NCBI RefSeq assembly: GCF_003368535.1
Contig: NZ_QSLN01000001.1
Span: 124,001-188,000, forward strand
DNA length: 64,000 nucleotides
Direction of reading: 5' to 3'
Source of the DNA: Ammonifex thiophilus
Lineage (GTDB): Bacteria > Bacillota > Desulfotomaculia > Desulfotomaculales > Ammonificaceae
Position numbers and translations under genes: made by a program. Shown piece after piece: positions 1 to 7,968 of this stretch. Position 1 is the stretch's first letter, and every line of letters starts with the position of its first letter. Under the pieces are notes generated by a model, which was given only the letters and a program-made list of their open reading frames with translations, was not told the origin of the DNA and searched no databases.

Positions 1-291
1 TCGGTCTTTCGCACCCGGATCGAGCTCCGGCAGATAGGGGTGCGCGACGAGGCCAAGCTCATAGGGGGACTCGGCCCGTGCGGCCGAGAGCTGTGCTGCG
101 CCACCTGGCTTACGGAGTTCGCCCCCATTTCTATAAGGCTGGCCAAGGGGCAGAACCTGGTGCTCAATCCGGCCAAAATTTCAGGGATATGCGGGCGGCT
201 GATGTGCTGCCTGCGCTTTGAGATGGAGAACTACTGCCTGGCGGAAGAAGACGGCGCCGAGGAACTCACCGGGGAGGAAAACCTGTCGTGA
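1..291 (+). CDS. ricT: RicT/YaaT-type PSP1-domain protein (5' end missing)
   Basis: Only the last 96 codons are present; the reading frame is open from base 1. The visible part has the Cys-rich signature of the PSP1/RicT family, with the segments GPCGRELCC and GICGRLMCCLRFE. In Bacillus, RicT belongs to the RicAFT complex, which carries Fe-S clusters and supports RNase Y maturation of mRNAs and sporulation. The stop codon overlaps the GTG start of rsmI by 3 bases, so the two are probably co-translated. The family assignment rests on the Cys pattern and on the origin-side neighbourhood. Confidence 0.85.
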   Translation, partial: SVFRTRIELRQIGVRDEAKLIGGLGPCGRELCCATWLTEFAPISIRLAKGQNLVLNPAKISGICGRLMCCLRFEMENYCLAEEDGAEELTGEENLS

Positions 292-1118
292 AAGGCAAGC
301 TTTACCTTTGCCCCACTCCCATAGGAAACTTGGAAGATGTAACTCTGCGGGTTCTGCGGGTGCTGCGGGAGGCGGACTTGGTGGCGGCGGAGGATACGCG
401 CCACACGCGCAAGCTTTTAAGCCACTACGGCATCCACACCAAGCTTGTGAGCTACCACGCCCACAACCAGAAGAAGCGGGGTAAGGAGCTCTTGCAGAGG
501 CTCAAGGAGGGGCAGAAAATAGCCCTGGTGTCGGACGCCGGTATGCCCGGCATTTCCGACCCGGGGGCGGAGCTTGTCCGGGCGGCCCTTGAGGAAGGGA
601 TAGAGGTGGAGGTCTTGCCCGGGCCGAGCGCGGTGCTGACCGCCCTGGTGGCTTCGGGTTTGGATACCCGGCGCTTTGTTTTCGAAGGGTTTTTGCCGCA
701 AAGCAAGCGGAAGCGGCATCTGGAGCGCCTCAAGGAGGAGACGCGGACCATAGTTTTGTTCGAGGCCCCGCACCGCTTGACTTGCACCCTGGAGGAGCTA
801 GAGTCTTCGCTGGGGGGGGATAGGCGGGTGGCGGTGGCGCGGGAACTCACTAAGGCCCACGAAGAGATCTTTCGGGGCACCTTGAGCGAAGCTCTGCAGC
901 ACTTCCGCGCCCATCCCCCTAAGGGGGAGATCACCATAGTGGTGGCTGGTAAGGGGGAAGAGGAGGAAGAAAGGGCTTCGCCGGAAGAGGTGCTGGCTGA
1001 GGTTGAGCGCTTGCTGGCTGAAGGGAAAGCGAAGCGGGCAGCCGTCAAGGAGGCTGCCCGCCGTTGTGGTTGGTCGGCACGTGAGGTTTACGCCTTGCTG
1101 GTGCGACGGGCTACATAG
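288..1118 (+). CDS. rsmI: 16S rRNA (cytidine-1402-2'-O)-methyltransferase RsmI
   Basis: A 276-residue SAM-dependent methyltransferase of the tetrapyrrole-methylase fold. It 2'-O-methylates C1402 of 16S rRNA in the ribosomal decoding centre. Visible signatures are the N-terminal LYLCPTPIGNLEDVTLR, AEDTRHTRKLL, the SAM-loop segment ALVSDAGMPGISDPG and LPGPSAVLTALVASGL. Length is typical. The GTG start overlaps the ricT stop and is preceded by a GGGGAGG ribosome site. The 3' end overlaps the convergent abrB gene by 8 bases. In Bacillus the same gene (yabC/yraL type) sits near abrB and metG, which supports the call. Confidence 0.95.
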   Translation: MKGKLYLCPTPIGNLEDVTLRVLRVLREADLVAAEDTRHTRKLLSHYGIHTKLVSYHAHNQKKRGKELLQRLKEGQKIALVSDAGMPGISDPGAELVRAALEEGIEVEVLPGPSAVLTALVASGLDTRRFVFEGFLPQSKRKRHLERLKEETRTIVLFEAPHRLTCTLEELESSLGGDRRVAVARELTKAHEEIFRGTLSEALQHFRAHPPKGEITIVVAGKGEEEEERASPEEVLAEVERLLAEGKAKRAAVKEAARRCGWSAREVYALLVRRAT

Positions 1119-1380
1119 CCTTGGCTTCGGCGGCCTGCGCCTGGCTGGCCATAGCGTTGATACACTCGCGGCAAATAAGCTTGCCCTTGAACTGCTGGAC
1201 GTCTACGGCCGAGCCACAGAAGATGCAGGCGGGTTCGTACTTCTTGAGGATGATCTTTTCGTGGTCTACGTAGATTTCCAGCGGATCCTTCTCGGCGATT
1301 CCCAGGGTGCGCCGCAGCTCGATGGGAATCACCACCCGCCCGAGCTCGTCCACCTTGCGGACGATGCCTGTCGACTTCAC
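1111..1380 (-). CDS. abrB: AbrB-family transition-state regulator with a C-terminal Cys motif
   Basis: An 89-residue DNA-binding protein. The first 50 residues are the AbrB swapped-hairpin domain (TGIVRKVDELGRVVIPIELR), nearly identical to Bacillus AbrB. AbrB represses stationary-phase and sporulation genes during growth. The second half differs from Bacillus and carries two CxxC pairs (CIFC and CREC) about 18 residues apart, which look like a small zinc ribbon; clostridial AbrB proteins are known to have this. The GTG start at 1380 follows a very strong ribosome site (GGGGGGAGGG). A longer frame to 1461 runs through the promoter and is rejected. A Spo0A-box-like sequence, TGTCGAC, lies over codons 2-4 and may allow Spo0A control; this is weak evidence. 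Confidence 0.93.
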   Translation of the reverse strand: MKSTGIVRKVDELGRVVIPIELRRTLGIAEKDPLEIYVDHEKIILKKYEPACIFCGSAVDVQQFKGKLICRECINAMASQAQAAEAKAM

Positions 1381-1432
1381 GCCTATCCCTCCCCCCTGAA
1401 ATGACATTGCATGTAAAAACATAGCCCAGTAA

Positions 1433-1461
1433 ATGCTACCAAGGGTGCCGGTTAAAGTCAA
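1433..1461 (-). promoter_or_regulatory. sigma-A promoter of abrB
   Basis: On the minus strand, TTGACT (1456-1461) and TAGCAT (1433-1438) are separated by 17 bp. This puts the transcript start near 1426, about 45 bases upstream of the GTG start of abrB. Hexamers match the consensus at 5/6 and 4/6. Confidence 0.6.
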
Positions 1462-1536
1462 TACCTGTCGGCGAAAAAATTTTAAGCGAAGATTAAAAGC
1501 AGGCGCTCCTCGGGGTCGTGGCGCTCTTTGAAAGCG

Positions 1537-1566
1537 TTGACACCGCAGGCACCGCTTAACTACAAT
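1537..1566 (+). promoter_or_regulatory. sigma-A promoter of metG
   Basis: TTGACA (1537-1542), an 18-bp spacer and TACAAT (1561-1566). The match is 6/6 and 5/6. Transcription would begin near 1573, which excludes the ATG at 1565 as the metG start and favours TTG at 1601. Confidence 0.7.
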
Positions 1567-1600
1567 GGTGCATGACTTTGGCGGAAAGGGGAAAGGAGCG

Positions 1601-3142
1601 TTGGTACGAGGGAAATTTTATATAACCACTCCCATCTACTACCCGAGCGACCGCCTCCACATAGGACATGCCTACACCACAGTGGCCGCGGACGCGGTGG
1701 CGCGCTTCAAGCGAATGGAGGGGTACGATGTTTTCTTCCTCACTGGCGCGGACGAGCACGGGCAGAAAATAGAGCGCACCGCCAAAAGCAAAGGGAAGGA
1801 TCCTCAGTCCTACGTTGACGAGATAGTGGCCAGCTTCAAAGAGCTCTGGGCCCGCCTGGAGATCTCCTACGACGACTTCATCCGCACCACCGAGCCTCGG
1901 CATAAAGTGGTGGCCCAGAAGATCTTTCAGAAGCTCTACGAGCAGGGGGATATCTACAAGTCGACCTACCAGGGTTGGTACTGCACCCCCTGCGAGACCT
2001 TCTGGACGGCCCGGCAGTTGGTGGACGGCAAGTGCCCGGACTGCGGCAGGCCGGTGGAGCTTTTAGAGGAAGAGAGCTATTTCTTCCGTCTGTCGGCTTA
2101 CGCCGACCGGTTGCTGGCCTACATCGAAGAGCACCCGGACTTCATCCAGCCGCCGGCGCGCCGCAACGAGGTTATAAGCTTTATCCGCAGCGGGCTGGAA
2201 GACCTCTGCGTCTCCCGGACCACCTTTTCCTGGGGCATCCCCGTGCCTTTCGATCCCCGGCATGTTATTTACGTATGGATTGACGCCCTCACCAACTACC
2301 TGTCTGCCCTGGGTTACGGCACGGAGGACGACGAGCGCTTCAAACGCTACTGGCCAGCCGACGTTCATCTGGTGGGCAAGGATATCGTGCGTTTCCACGC
2401 CATTATCTGGCCCAGCATACTCATGGCTCTAGGCCTGGAGCTACCGCGGCGCGTGGTGGGGCACGGCTGGCTCCTGGTGGAAGGGGGTAAGATGTCGAAG
2501 TCCAAAGGCAACGTGATCGATCCCCACTACCTCATCGACCGGTACGGCGTTGATGCGGTGCGCTATTACTTGCTGCGAGAGCTGGCCTTCGACGCCGACG
2601 GGGAGTACGAAGAGAAGAACCTGGTCAGGAGGCTCAACTACGACCTAGCCAACGATTTGGGCAACCTCCTTTACCGCACCCTCACCGTCTTGGAGAAGTA
2701 CGGGGAAGGGATAATAGGAGAGCCGGCGGAGAAGGAAGGGCCGGACGAGGAACTTATCTCCTTGGCTGTGTCCACTCCAGCCCGGGTTGCCGAGTTGGTG
2801 GATCAGCTCCGGCTTTCCGAGGCGCTGGCGGCCATCTGGCAACTGGTAGGACGGGCTAACAAATACCTGGATGAAACCGCCCCTTGGAGGCTGGGCAAGG
2901 ATCCCGGCCAAAAAAAGCGCTTTGACACGGTGATTTACAACGTGCTGGAGGCCTACCGCTTCGTCACCGTCCTCCTCGGTCCCTTCATGCCCAGCTTCCC
3001 GCCGCGCGTCTGGCCGCAGCTGGGTATTGCTTCCCTGCCTGCACTTCACACTTTCGAGTCGCTGAAATGGGGCCAGTTGCCCTCCGGTATCCGGGTGGCT
3101 AGGGGAGAACCTCTCTTTCCCCGCCTGGAGTTGGAGGAGTAG
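1601..3142 (+). CDS. metG: Methionyl-tRNA synthetase, short form
   Basis: A class I synthetase of 513 residues that charges tRNA-Met. It has HIGH at about residues 20-23, the zinc knuckle with two CxxC pairs (CTPC and CPDC), and KMSKS at about 297-301. It stops after the anticodon-binding helical domain, so the C-terminal EMAP-like tRNA-binding domain found in many bacterial MetRS proteins is absent. A separate copy could lie elsewhere. I chose TTG 1601 because the upstream ATG at 1565 overlaps the promoter -10 box, and family members begin almost exactly here (GKFYITTPIYYPSD). tatD follows after 13 bases, so the two are probably co-transcribed. Confidence 0.95.
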   Translation: MVRGKFYITTPIYYPSDRLHIGHAYTTVAADAVARFKRMEGYDVFFLTGADEHGQKIERTAKSKGKDPQSYVDEIVASFKELWARLEISYDDFIRTTEPRHKVVAQKIFQKLYEQGDIYKSTYQGWYCTPCETFWTARQLVDGKCPDCGRPVELLEEESYFFRLSAYADRLLAYIEEHPDFIQPPARRNEVISFIRSGLEDLCVSRTTFSWGIPVPFDPRHVIYVWIDALTNYLSALGYGTEDDERFKRYWPADVHLVGKDIVRFHAIIWPSILMALGLELPRRVVGHGWLLVEGGKMSKSKGNVIDPHYLIDRYGVDAVRYYLLRELAFDADGEYEEKNLVRRLNYDLANDLGNLLYRTLTVLEKYGEGIIGEPAEKEGPDEELISLAVSTPARVAELVDQLRLSEALAAIWQLVGRANKYLDETAPWRLGKDPGQKKRFDTVIYNVLEAYRFVTVLLGPFMPSFPPRVWPQLGIASLPALHTFESLKWGQLPSGIRVARGEPLFPRLELEE

Positions 3143-3155
3143 GGAGGTTTCGCTT

Positions 3156-3941
3156 TTGGAACTCATCGACACACACTGCCATCTCAACGACCCTCGCCTG
3201 GATGTGGACCTGTCCGAGGTGCTGGCGCGGGCCCGCCGGGCGGGGGTTAAAGTTATGATTGTGGTGGGTTACGACCTCGCCTCTTCAGCCAGAGCGGTGG
3301 CTTTGGCCGGGAAAGAAAAGGACCTTTACGCCACCGTAGGGGTGCATCCGCACGACGCCGCCAAGGTGCCTCCAGACTTCCTGGAGCACCTGCGATCCTG
3401 GGCGAGGATGGGTAAGGTGGTGGCTGTGGGGGAGATAGGGCTCGACTTTTACCGTAATCTTTCTCCCCCGGCCCGGCAGCGGGAGGTTTTCCTGGCCCAA
3501 CTCCGCTTGGCACGGGAGCTTTCCCTTCCGGTGGTGATCCACTGCCGCGACGCCTACGACGAGCTCTATTCCCTCCTGAAGGAAGAGGGAGAAGGGGTTA
3601 AAGGGGTACTGCACTGCTTCAGCGGCACCTGGCGGGAAGCGGCGAAATTTTTAGCCCTGGGCTTTTACCTATCGTTTGCCGGGACCATCACCTTTCCCCG
3701 CAGCGACTCCCTGGCGGAAGTGGTGGCGCGCATGGAGCTCGGGCGCCTGCTTCTGGAGACCGACGCTCCTTACTTGGCCCCAGTTCCCCATCGGGGAAAG
3801 CGTAACGAGCCGGCCTATCTGGTTCACATCGCCCAAAGAGTGGCGGAGATCAGAGGGATGCCGGTAGAAGAAGTGGCGGCCATCACCACGGCCAACGCTC
3901 GCCGCCTCTTCGGCTTGGAGGGGGAACGGTTCGGTGGCTAG
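3156..3941 (+). CDS. tatD: TatD-family metal-dependent DNase
   Basis: A 261-residue TIM-barrel hydrolase of the TatD/YabD family, a metal-dependent 3'-5' exonuclease implicated in DNA repair and quality control. Metal-binding signatures are visible in order: DTHCHLND at the N terminus, GEIGLDFYR, VIHCRDAYDE, VLHCFSGT and LLETDAPYLAP. The TTG start follows AGGGAGG at a good distance. It lies 13 bases behind metG, the same order as metG-yabD in Bacillus, and its stop overlaps the cobO start by 8 bases. Length is typical. Confidence 0.95.
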   Translation: MELIDTHCHLNDPRLDVDLSEVLARARRAGVKVMIVVGYDLASSARAVALAGKEKDLYATVGVHPHDAAKVPPDFLEHLRSWARMGKVVAVGEIGLDFYRNLSPPARQREVFLAQLRLARELSLPVVIHCRDAYDELYSLLKEEGEGVKGVLHCFSGTWREAAKFLALGFYLSFAGTITFPRSDSLAEVVARMELGRLLLETDAPYLAPVPHRGKRNEPAYLVHIAQRVAEIRGMPVEEVAAITTANARRLFGLEGERFGG

Positions 3942-4458
3942 GGGGCTAGTCCTTCTTTTCACCGGCGAAGGAAAAGGGAAAACCACTGCCGCCCTGGGCA
4001 CGGCTCTTCGGGCCTGGGGGCACGGGATGCGGATCCTCTTTCTGCAGTTCGTCAAGGGGGAACGGGTGATGACGGGGGAACGCTTGGCTGCCTCTCGCCT
4101 GGGAGGGGGTTTTATCCTGGAGACCATGGGGGCGGGCTTCATTTTCGGCCGGGAGAAGGAAGAGAGGCACCGGGAAGCGGCGCGCCGGGCCTGGGAGAGA
4201 GCTAAAGAAGCCGTGAGCAGCGGAGAGTACGATCTTGTGGTGCTGGACGAGTTCACCTACGTCCTCCGCTACGGGTTCGTCTCCATGGCGGAGGTAGAGG
4301 AAATGGTGAGATCGCGCCCGGCGGGCGTGCACTTAATCTTCACCGGTCGAGGAGCTCCTCAAGAACTCATAGACTTGGCCGACACGGTGACGGAAATGCG
4401 CGAAGTCAAGCACCACTACCGCCAGGGAATTTCGGCACAAAAAGGGATAGAATACTGA
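3934..4458 (+). CDS. cobO: Cob(I)yrinic acid a,c-diamide adenosyltransferase (CobO/BtuR)
   Basis: A 174-residue ATP:corrinoid adenosyltransferase that attaches the 5'-deoxyadenosyl group in coenzyme B12 synthesis or salvage. The P-loop GEGKGKTTAALG lies near the N terminus. YDLVVLDEFTYVLRYG and the C-terminal GRGAPQELIDLADTVTEM are family signatures. Length is close to Escherichia coli BtuR (about 196). The GTG start overlaps tatD by 8 bases and is preceded by GGAGGGGG. It closes the metG-tatD-cobO group and is followed directly by a strong terminator. No other cobalamin gene is nearby. Confidence 0.93.
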   Translation: MARGLVLLFTGEGKGKTTAALGTALRAWGHGMRILFLQFVKGERVMTGERLAASRLGGGFILETMGAGFIFGREKEERHREAARRAWERAKEAVSSGEYDLVVLDEFTYVLRYGFVSMAEVEEMVRSRPAGVHLIFTGRGAPQELIDLADTVTEMREVKHHYRQGISAQKGIEY

Positions 4459-4484
4459 GAAAGATGACAGACGGTGCTTATAAG

Positions 4485-4514
4485 TCCCGGGAGCGCTCCC
4501 GGGATAAATTTTTT
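4485..4514 (+). terminator. Rho-independent terminator after cobO
   Basis: A perfect 20-bp palindrome centred on GAGCGCTC (4485-4504) is followed by TAAATTTTTT. It ends the metG-tatD-cobO unit. Confidence 0.85.
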
Positions 4515-4630
4515 GTTGCCCCGCAGAGCAAAAACGAGAGAAAAGAAGATTTACGGCGCCAAAGATGCCTAAAGTTTTTAAACCGCCGGCAGGAATTTCT
4601 TGTGTCCTCACCGAATAGAAATTAGCGAAG

Positions 4631-5686
4631 GTGGTGAGGAGTGTGGATTGGTATGTGGTGATGCGTCCCAAGCGTTGCCGCGCCCTGCCGGAGGGGCAGG
4701 TGGCAGAAGAGCGCCCGGAAAAAACGAAAAGGGTTAAGATCAAAAAGGCGATGGCCGTTTCGGCCGCCGTGCTCACCGGTCTGGCGGTGGGGGGCTATGC
4801 CTGGGCCCGTAAAACCGTCACCTTGGTGGTGGACGGCAAGCCGGTGAAGGTGGTCACCCTGCACCGCAAGGTGGAGGGGGTTTTGCGGCAGGAAGGTATA
4901 GCCCTGGGACCGCACGACCGCGTCCTTCCCGGGCTCACCGCCACCTTAAGAAACGGCATGCAGGTAGAGATAAGGCACGCTGTCCCCGCCACTTTGGAGG
5001 TGGACGGCAGAAAACTCAAGATCTACACCTGCGCCACCAATGTGGGGGAGATGCTGCAGGAAGCCGGCGTTAAGCTGGGGGAAGACGATCTGGTGGAGCC
5101 CGGCAAAGACACCCCCGTGCGTCCTAACCTGCCGGTTAAGGTTGTCCGGGTCACCAAAGAAGTAGTGGAGAAAAAGGTCCCGATACCTTACGGAGTGAAG
5201 CGCCAATACACCGCCGAACTTTACCGGGGAGAAACTAAAGTGCTGTCTGAGGGGCGGGAAGGGGAAGCTCTGGAGCGCTGGGAGATCGTGCGCTACGATG
5301 GAGAGGTTAAGGAGGAAAAGCTCCTTGAGAAGCAGGTTCTGCGCCCGCCGGTCGATCGGGTAGTGGCCGTGGGAACTCTGCAAGAGATCTCCCGCGGCGG
5401 GGAGAACCTGCGCTTTAGCCGGGTGTTGGTGATGCGGGCCACGGCCTACTCCTACGATACCGGCTACTACACGGCTACCGGGATACCGGTGCGGCGGGGT
5501 ATCGCGGCGGTCGACCCCAGGGTTATACCCCTCGGCACGCGCCTTTACGTGGAGGGTTACGGGTACGCCCTGGCGGCAGACACCGGGGGAGCGATTAAGG
5601 GGAACGCCATCGATCTCTTCTTCCCCACCCTCTCGGAGGTTTATAATTGGGGCGTGAGGACAGTTCGGGTCTACGTGCTTGAGTAG
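4631..5686 (+). CDS. yabE: YabE-like cell-wall protein: DUF348 repeats, G5 domain and 3D domain
   Basis: A 351-residue secreted or membrane-anchored wall-modifying protein. After a basic N terminus comes one hydrophobic segment (about residues 43-60), then two DUF348 repeats (starting TVTLVVDGKPVKV and LEVDGRKLKIYT). A G5-like domain around residues 180-250 follows, and the C terminus is a 3D domain with MRATAYS, IPLGTRLYVEGYG, ADTGGAIKGNAIDLFF. The 3D domain is related to lytic transglycosylases (MltA/Rpf type). Bacillus YabE occupies the same place upstream of rsmA. The start is uncertain: several GTG codons (4631, 4643, 4655) precede ATG 4661, and AGGAG at 4637-4641 best suits GTG 4655. 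The 4515-4630 gap shows no promoter I trust. Confidence 0.88.
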   Translation: MVRSVDWYVVMRPKRCRALPEGQVAEERPEKTKRVKIKKAMAVSAAVLTGLAVGGYAWARKTVTLVVDGKPVKVVTLHRKVEGVLRQEGIALGPHDRVLPGLTATLRNGMQVEIRHAVPATLEVDGRKLKIYTCATNVGEMLQEAGVKLGEDDLVEPGKDTPVRPNLPVKVVRVTKEVVEKKVPIPYGVKRQYTAELYRGETKVLSEGREGEALERWEIVRYDGEVKEEKLLEKQVLRPPVDRVVAVGTLQEISRGGENLRFSRVLVMRATAYSYDTGYYTATGIPVRRGIAAVDPRVIPLGTRLYVEGYGYALAADTGGAIKGNAIDLFFPTLSEVYNWGVRTVRVYVLE

Positions 5687-5692
5687 TTCTGT

Positions 5693-6586
5693 ATGGCGGA
5701 GAAAGAAGAGGAGTTGCTTTCCCCGGCGGCCGTGAAAGCTGCTCTGGCCGAATGGGGGATCAAGCCTCGCAAGAGGTGGGGCCAGCACTTCCTGGTGCGG
5801 CGCGAGGTGCTGGCGAAAATAACGGAGGCGGCGGAACTTTCCCCGGCAGACACCGTGGTGGAGGTCGGGCCCGGCTTAGGTGCCTTGACCGCCCGCCTGC
5901 TGGAAGAGGCGGGCAGGGTAGTGGCCATCGAACTCGATCCCCGTCTGGAGGCCTTCCTGCGGGCGAGGCTCGGTGGGCACCCGCGCCTGACTCTGATACG
6001 CGGCGACGCATTGAAATGCGATTTCGACCTCCTGGTGCGTGAGGCTGGCGGGTCTTACCCCTACAAAGTGGTGGCCAACCTACCCTACTACCTCACCTCT
6101 CCCCTGCTCCTGCGCCTGCTCACTTCCTCCTGGCACATAAGTCTCATGGTCTTGATGCTACAAAGGGAGGTAGCTCTGCGTCTTCTTGCTTCCCCGGGGA
6201 CGAAAGAGTACGGTTCTCTTTCCCTCTTAGTCCAGTACTACACCTCTCCCTCCCTGGTGACCTTTGTTCCCCGGCACAGCTTTTACCCCCCGCCGGAGGT
6301 CGATTCGGCGGTGGTGCGCCTGGAAGTGAGGGCGCATCCCCCGGTGGAGGTAGGGGACGAGTCCATCTTTTTCGGAGTGATACGCGCTGCCTTCGCCAAG
6401 CGGCGCAAGACGCTGCTCAACGCCCTGGCCTCTTCCTCGCTGGGGCTCAGCAAGGAGGATTGGCAGCGCCTCTTGGCTGAGGTGGGCGTGGATCCTGGGC
6501 GGCGCGGCGAGACCCTTAGCCTGGAAGAATTTGCCCGCATAGCCCGCCGGTTGCAAAGCAATTCCACGTGTGGCGAAAAGCCCTAA
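5693..6586 (+). CDS. rsmA: 16S rRNA (adenine-1518/1519-N6)-dimethyltransferase RsmA (KsgA)
   Basis: A 297-residue SAM methyltransferase that dimethylates the two adjacent adenines in the 3'-terminal hairpin of 16S rRNA during 30S assembly. Signatures are RWGQHFLV, the SAM-binding VVEVGPGLGALT, the catalytic NLPYYLTSP, and the C-terminal PPEVDSAVVRLE and FAKRRKTLLNAL. It starts 6 bases after the yabE-like gene, so it is likely read from that transcript. The ribosome site is weak. This yabE-rsmA order is conserved in Firmicutes. Confidence 0.96.
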   Translation: MAEKEEELLSPAAVKAALAEWGIKPRKRWGQHFLVRREVLAKITEAAELSPADTVVEVGPGLGALTARLLEEAGRVVAIELDPRLEAFLRARLGGHPRLTLIRGDALKCDFDLLVREAGGSYPYKVVANLPYYLTSPLLLRLLTSSWHISLMVLMLQREVALRLLASPGTKEYGSLSLLVQYYTSPSLVTFVPRHSFYPPPEVDSAVVRLEVRAHPPVEVGDESIFFGVIRAAFAKRRKTLLNALASSSLGLSKEDWQRLLAEVGVDPGRRGETLSLEEFARIARRLQSNSTCGEKP

Positions 6587-6587
6587 G

Positions 6588-6596
6588 TGCTATAAT
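6588..6596 (+). promoter_or_regulatory. Extended -10 promoter of the DUF458 gene
   Basis: TGC followed by a perfect TATAAT (6591-6596) right after the rsmA stop. No -35 box is evident, as is usual for extended -10 promoters. It implies that the next gene begins after about 6603. Confidence 0.45.
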
Positions 6597-6636
6597 TTTG
6601 CTTGGAGACACTCTCGTTTTGAGGAGCAAAACGCCC

Positions 6637-7110
6637 GTGTACTTCATAAGCCCTACGAAGGGGAAACTGGATTTTGAAGCCATGATGGCTGAGATAATCG
6701 ACTACATACGAGGGCTTCCTTCCTCCGCCTACAAGGTCATCATCGGCTCCGACTCCCAAGTATTTCAAGGAGAGACGCACTTCATAACCGCGGTCATAGT
6801 GCATCGCTTGGGCAAGGGGGCGCGCTACTTCTATCAGCGGCGCACTAACCGCCGGATCCGAAGCCTCCGTCAGAGAATCTTTTACGAAACCTCCCTAAGC
6901 TTGGAGGTAGGAAGCATGGTGAGCAAGGCCCTGGCGGCGGCGGGCCTGGAGAATCTGAAAGTGGAGATCCACATCGACGTGGGTACCCACGGGGAAACCA
7001 AGGACCTCATAAGGGAAGTAGTGGGCATGGTGGTGGGCAGCGGCTTTCAGGCCAAGATAAAACCTGAGGCCTTCGGAGCTTCCACGGTGGCCGATAAGCA
7101 TACTAAATGA
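6637..7110 (+). CDS. YkuK-like DUF458 protein (RNase H-like fold)
   Basis: A 157-residue protein of the DUF458/YkuK family, whose members have a predicted RNase H-like fold and no established function. Recognisable segments are YFISPTKGKLDF at the start, KVIIGSDSQVF, TAVIVHRLGKGARYFYQRR, EIHIDVGTHGETKDLIREV and GFQAKIKPEAFGASTVADKH. I chose GTG 6637 because it lies 10 bases after GAGGAG and gives the family's usual N terminus. A frame open from 6568 would start inside rsmA and cross the promoter. It overlaps the convergent glycosyltransferase by 8 bases. Confidence 0.8.
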   Translation: MYFISPTKGKLDFEAMMAEIIDYIRGLPSSAYKVIIGSDSQVFQGETHFITAVIVHRLGKGARYFYQRRTNRRIRSLRQRIFYETSLSLEVGSMVSKALAAAGLENLKVEIHIDVGTHGETKDLIREVVGMVVGSGFQAKIKPEAFGASTVADKHTK

Positions 7111-7900
7111 TCTCTTGGGCCGAGAAGCGGCGCAGTATGTCCCAGCGACGGCTGGAGTGGTACCCGTCGTAGTATACCCCTTCCTGTTCCCGGCTGCGGG
7201 GTCTGCCGGTAGCCAGGGCTATGGCTTCCAGGTGATCCCCAATAATGGTGGCGGCTATTAGCGTGCTGTGAAGCCTACCCCGGCTGGGTGAACCCAGAAG
7301 TTTGTGGGGTACGGAGGTCACTACTTCCACTCTGAGGCCGGCCCGGGCGGCGTACACGAGGGCAACCGGGGGAACGGCCAGTTCTTCCAGCGGCACCTTT
7401 TCCAGAAAGCGGTGCGAGACGGCAAGCGGGCCGTGGGAAGGGGAGGCAAAGCCCAAGTGCTCCATCCCCAGGAGGAGATTGAGCTGCTGGCGGAAAAAGA
7501 GCAGCCGCTGGGTGACTGGCGAGGGAGGGGGTGGGGCCTGAGGAGGGTAGCAGTTGGTAAGAGCCAGGTCCACCCCGCAATTTAGCACGGCCTCCTTCAA
7601 CCGGCGCAGAGGTCTTACTGGAACCGCCGCCATATCACCATCCACAAAGAGCACGCCCCTTGCGCCATAGCGGCGGGCGTAAAGGGCGCCTACGGCCCGG
7701 GGAATATCGTGCCCCAAAGGCTCAGGAAAGAAGAGGGGCTTGACCCTTTGCGGGGGAAAGCCCCTCACCTTTTCTAAAGTGTCGTCGATGCTGCCGTTGA
7801 CCACCACGACCACCTTGTCGACCGGGACCGCCAGCAAGGTGAGCACAACCCTGGCGATTCGTTCCCCTTCGTTGCAGGCAGGGACGACCGCGTAGAACAA
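7103..7900 (-). CDS. Family 2 glycosyltransferase (GT-A fold)
   Basis: A 265-residue protein with the GT2 pattern: an N-terminal AVVPACNEGERIARVV, VVVVNGSIDDT, and a DxD-like VLFVDGDMA that would bind the metal and nucleotide sugar. No membrane segment is evident, so it is probably cytoplasmic. Substrate is unknown. TTG 7900 is preceded by AGGAGGAGA at ideal spacing. An ATG at 7936 has no ribosome site and lies in the divergent promoter region, so I rejected it. The gene sits alone between convergent DUF458 and divergent yabG. A role in envelope or spore polysaccharide is possible but unproven. Confidence 0.75.
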   Translation of the reverse strand: MFYAVVPACNEGERIARVVLTLLAVPVDKVVVVVNGSIDDTLEKVRGFPPQRVKPLFFPEPLGHDIPRAVGALYARRYGARGVLFVDGDMAAVPVRPLRRLKEAVLNCGVDLALTNCYPPQAPPPPSPVTQRLLFFRQQLNLLLGMEHLGFASPSHGPLAVSHRFLEKVPLEELAVPPVALVYAARAGLRVEVVTSVPHKLLGSPSRGRLHSTLIAATIIGDHLEAIALATGRPRSREQEGVYYDGYHSSRRWDILRRFSAQEII

Positions 7901-7915
7901 ACTCTCTCCTCCTCT

Positions 7916-7942
7916 ACTTTTTTCCTCGATTTTCATAATATG
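7916..7942 (+). promoter_or_regulatory. Candidate sigma-K promoter of yabG
   Basis: AC (7916-7917), 16 bp, then CATAATATG (7934-7942). The sigma-K pattern in Bacillus is AC-N16/17-CATANNNTA, so only the last base differs. Bacillus yabG is a known sigma-K gene. The short motif makes chance occurrence possible. Confidence 0.35.
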
Positions 7943-7968
7943 TAAGCAAAAAGCGTAGGGGGAAGGCC

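Noticed and set aside
4515-4630. Riboswitch ahead of the yabE-like gene
   Set aside because: Wall-hydrolase genes with 3D or Rpf domains are often under the cyclic di-AMP ydaO switch. This 116-bp gap is too short for it and lacks its core motifs.
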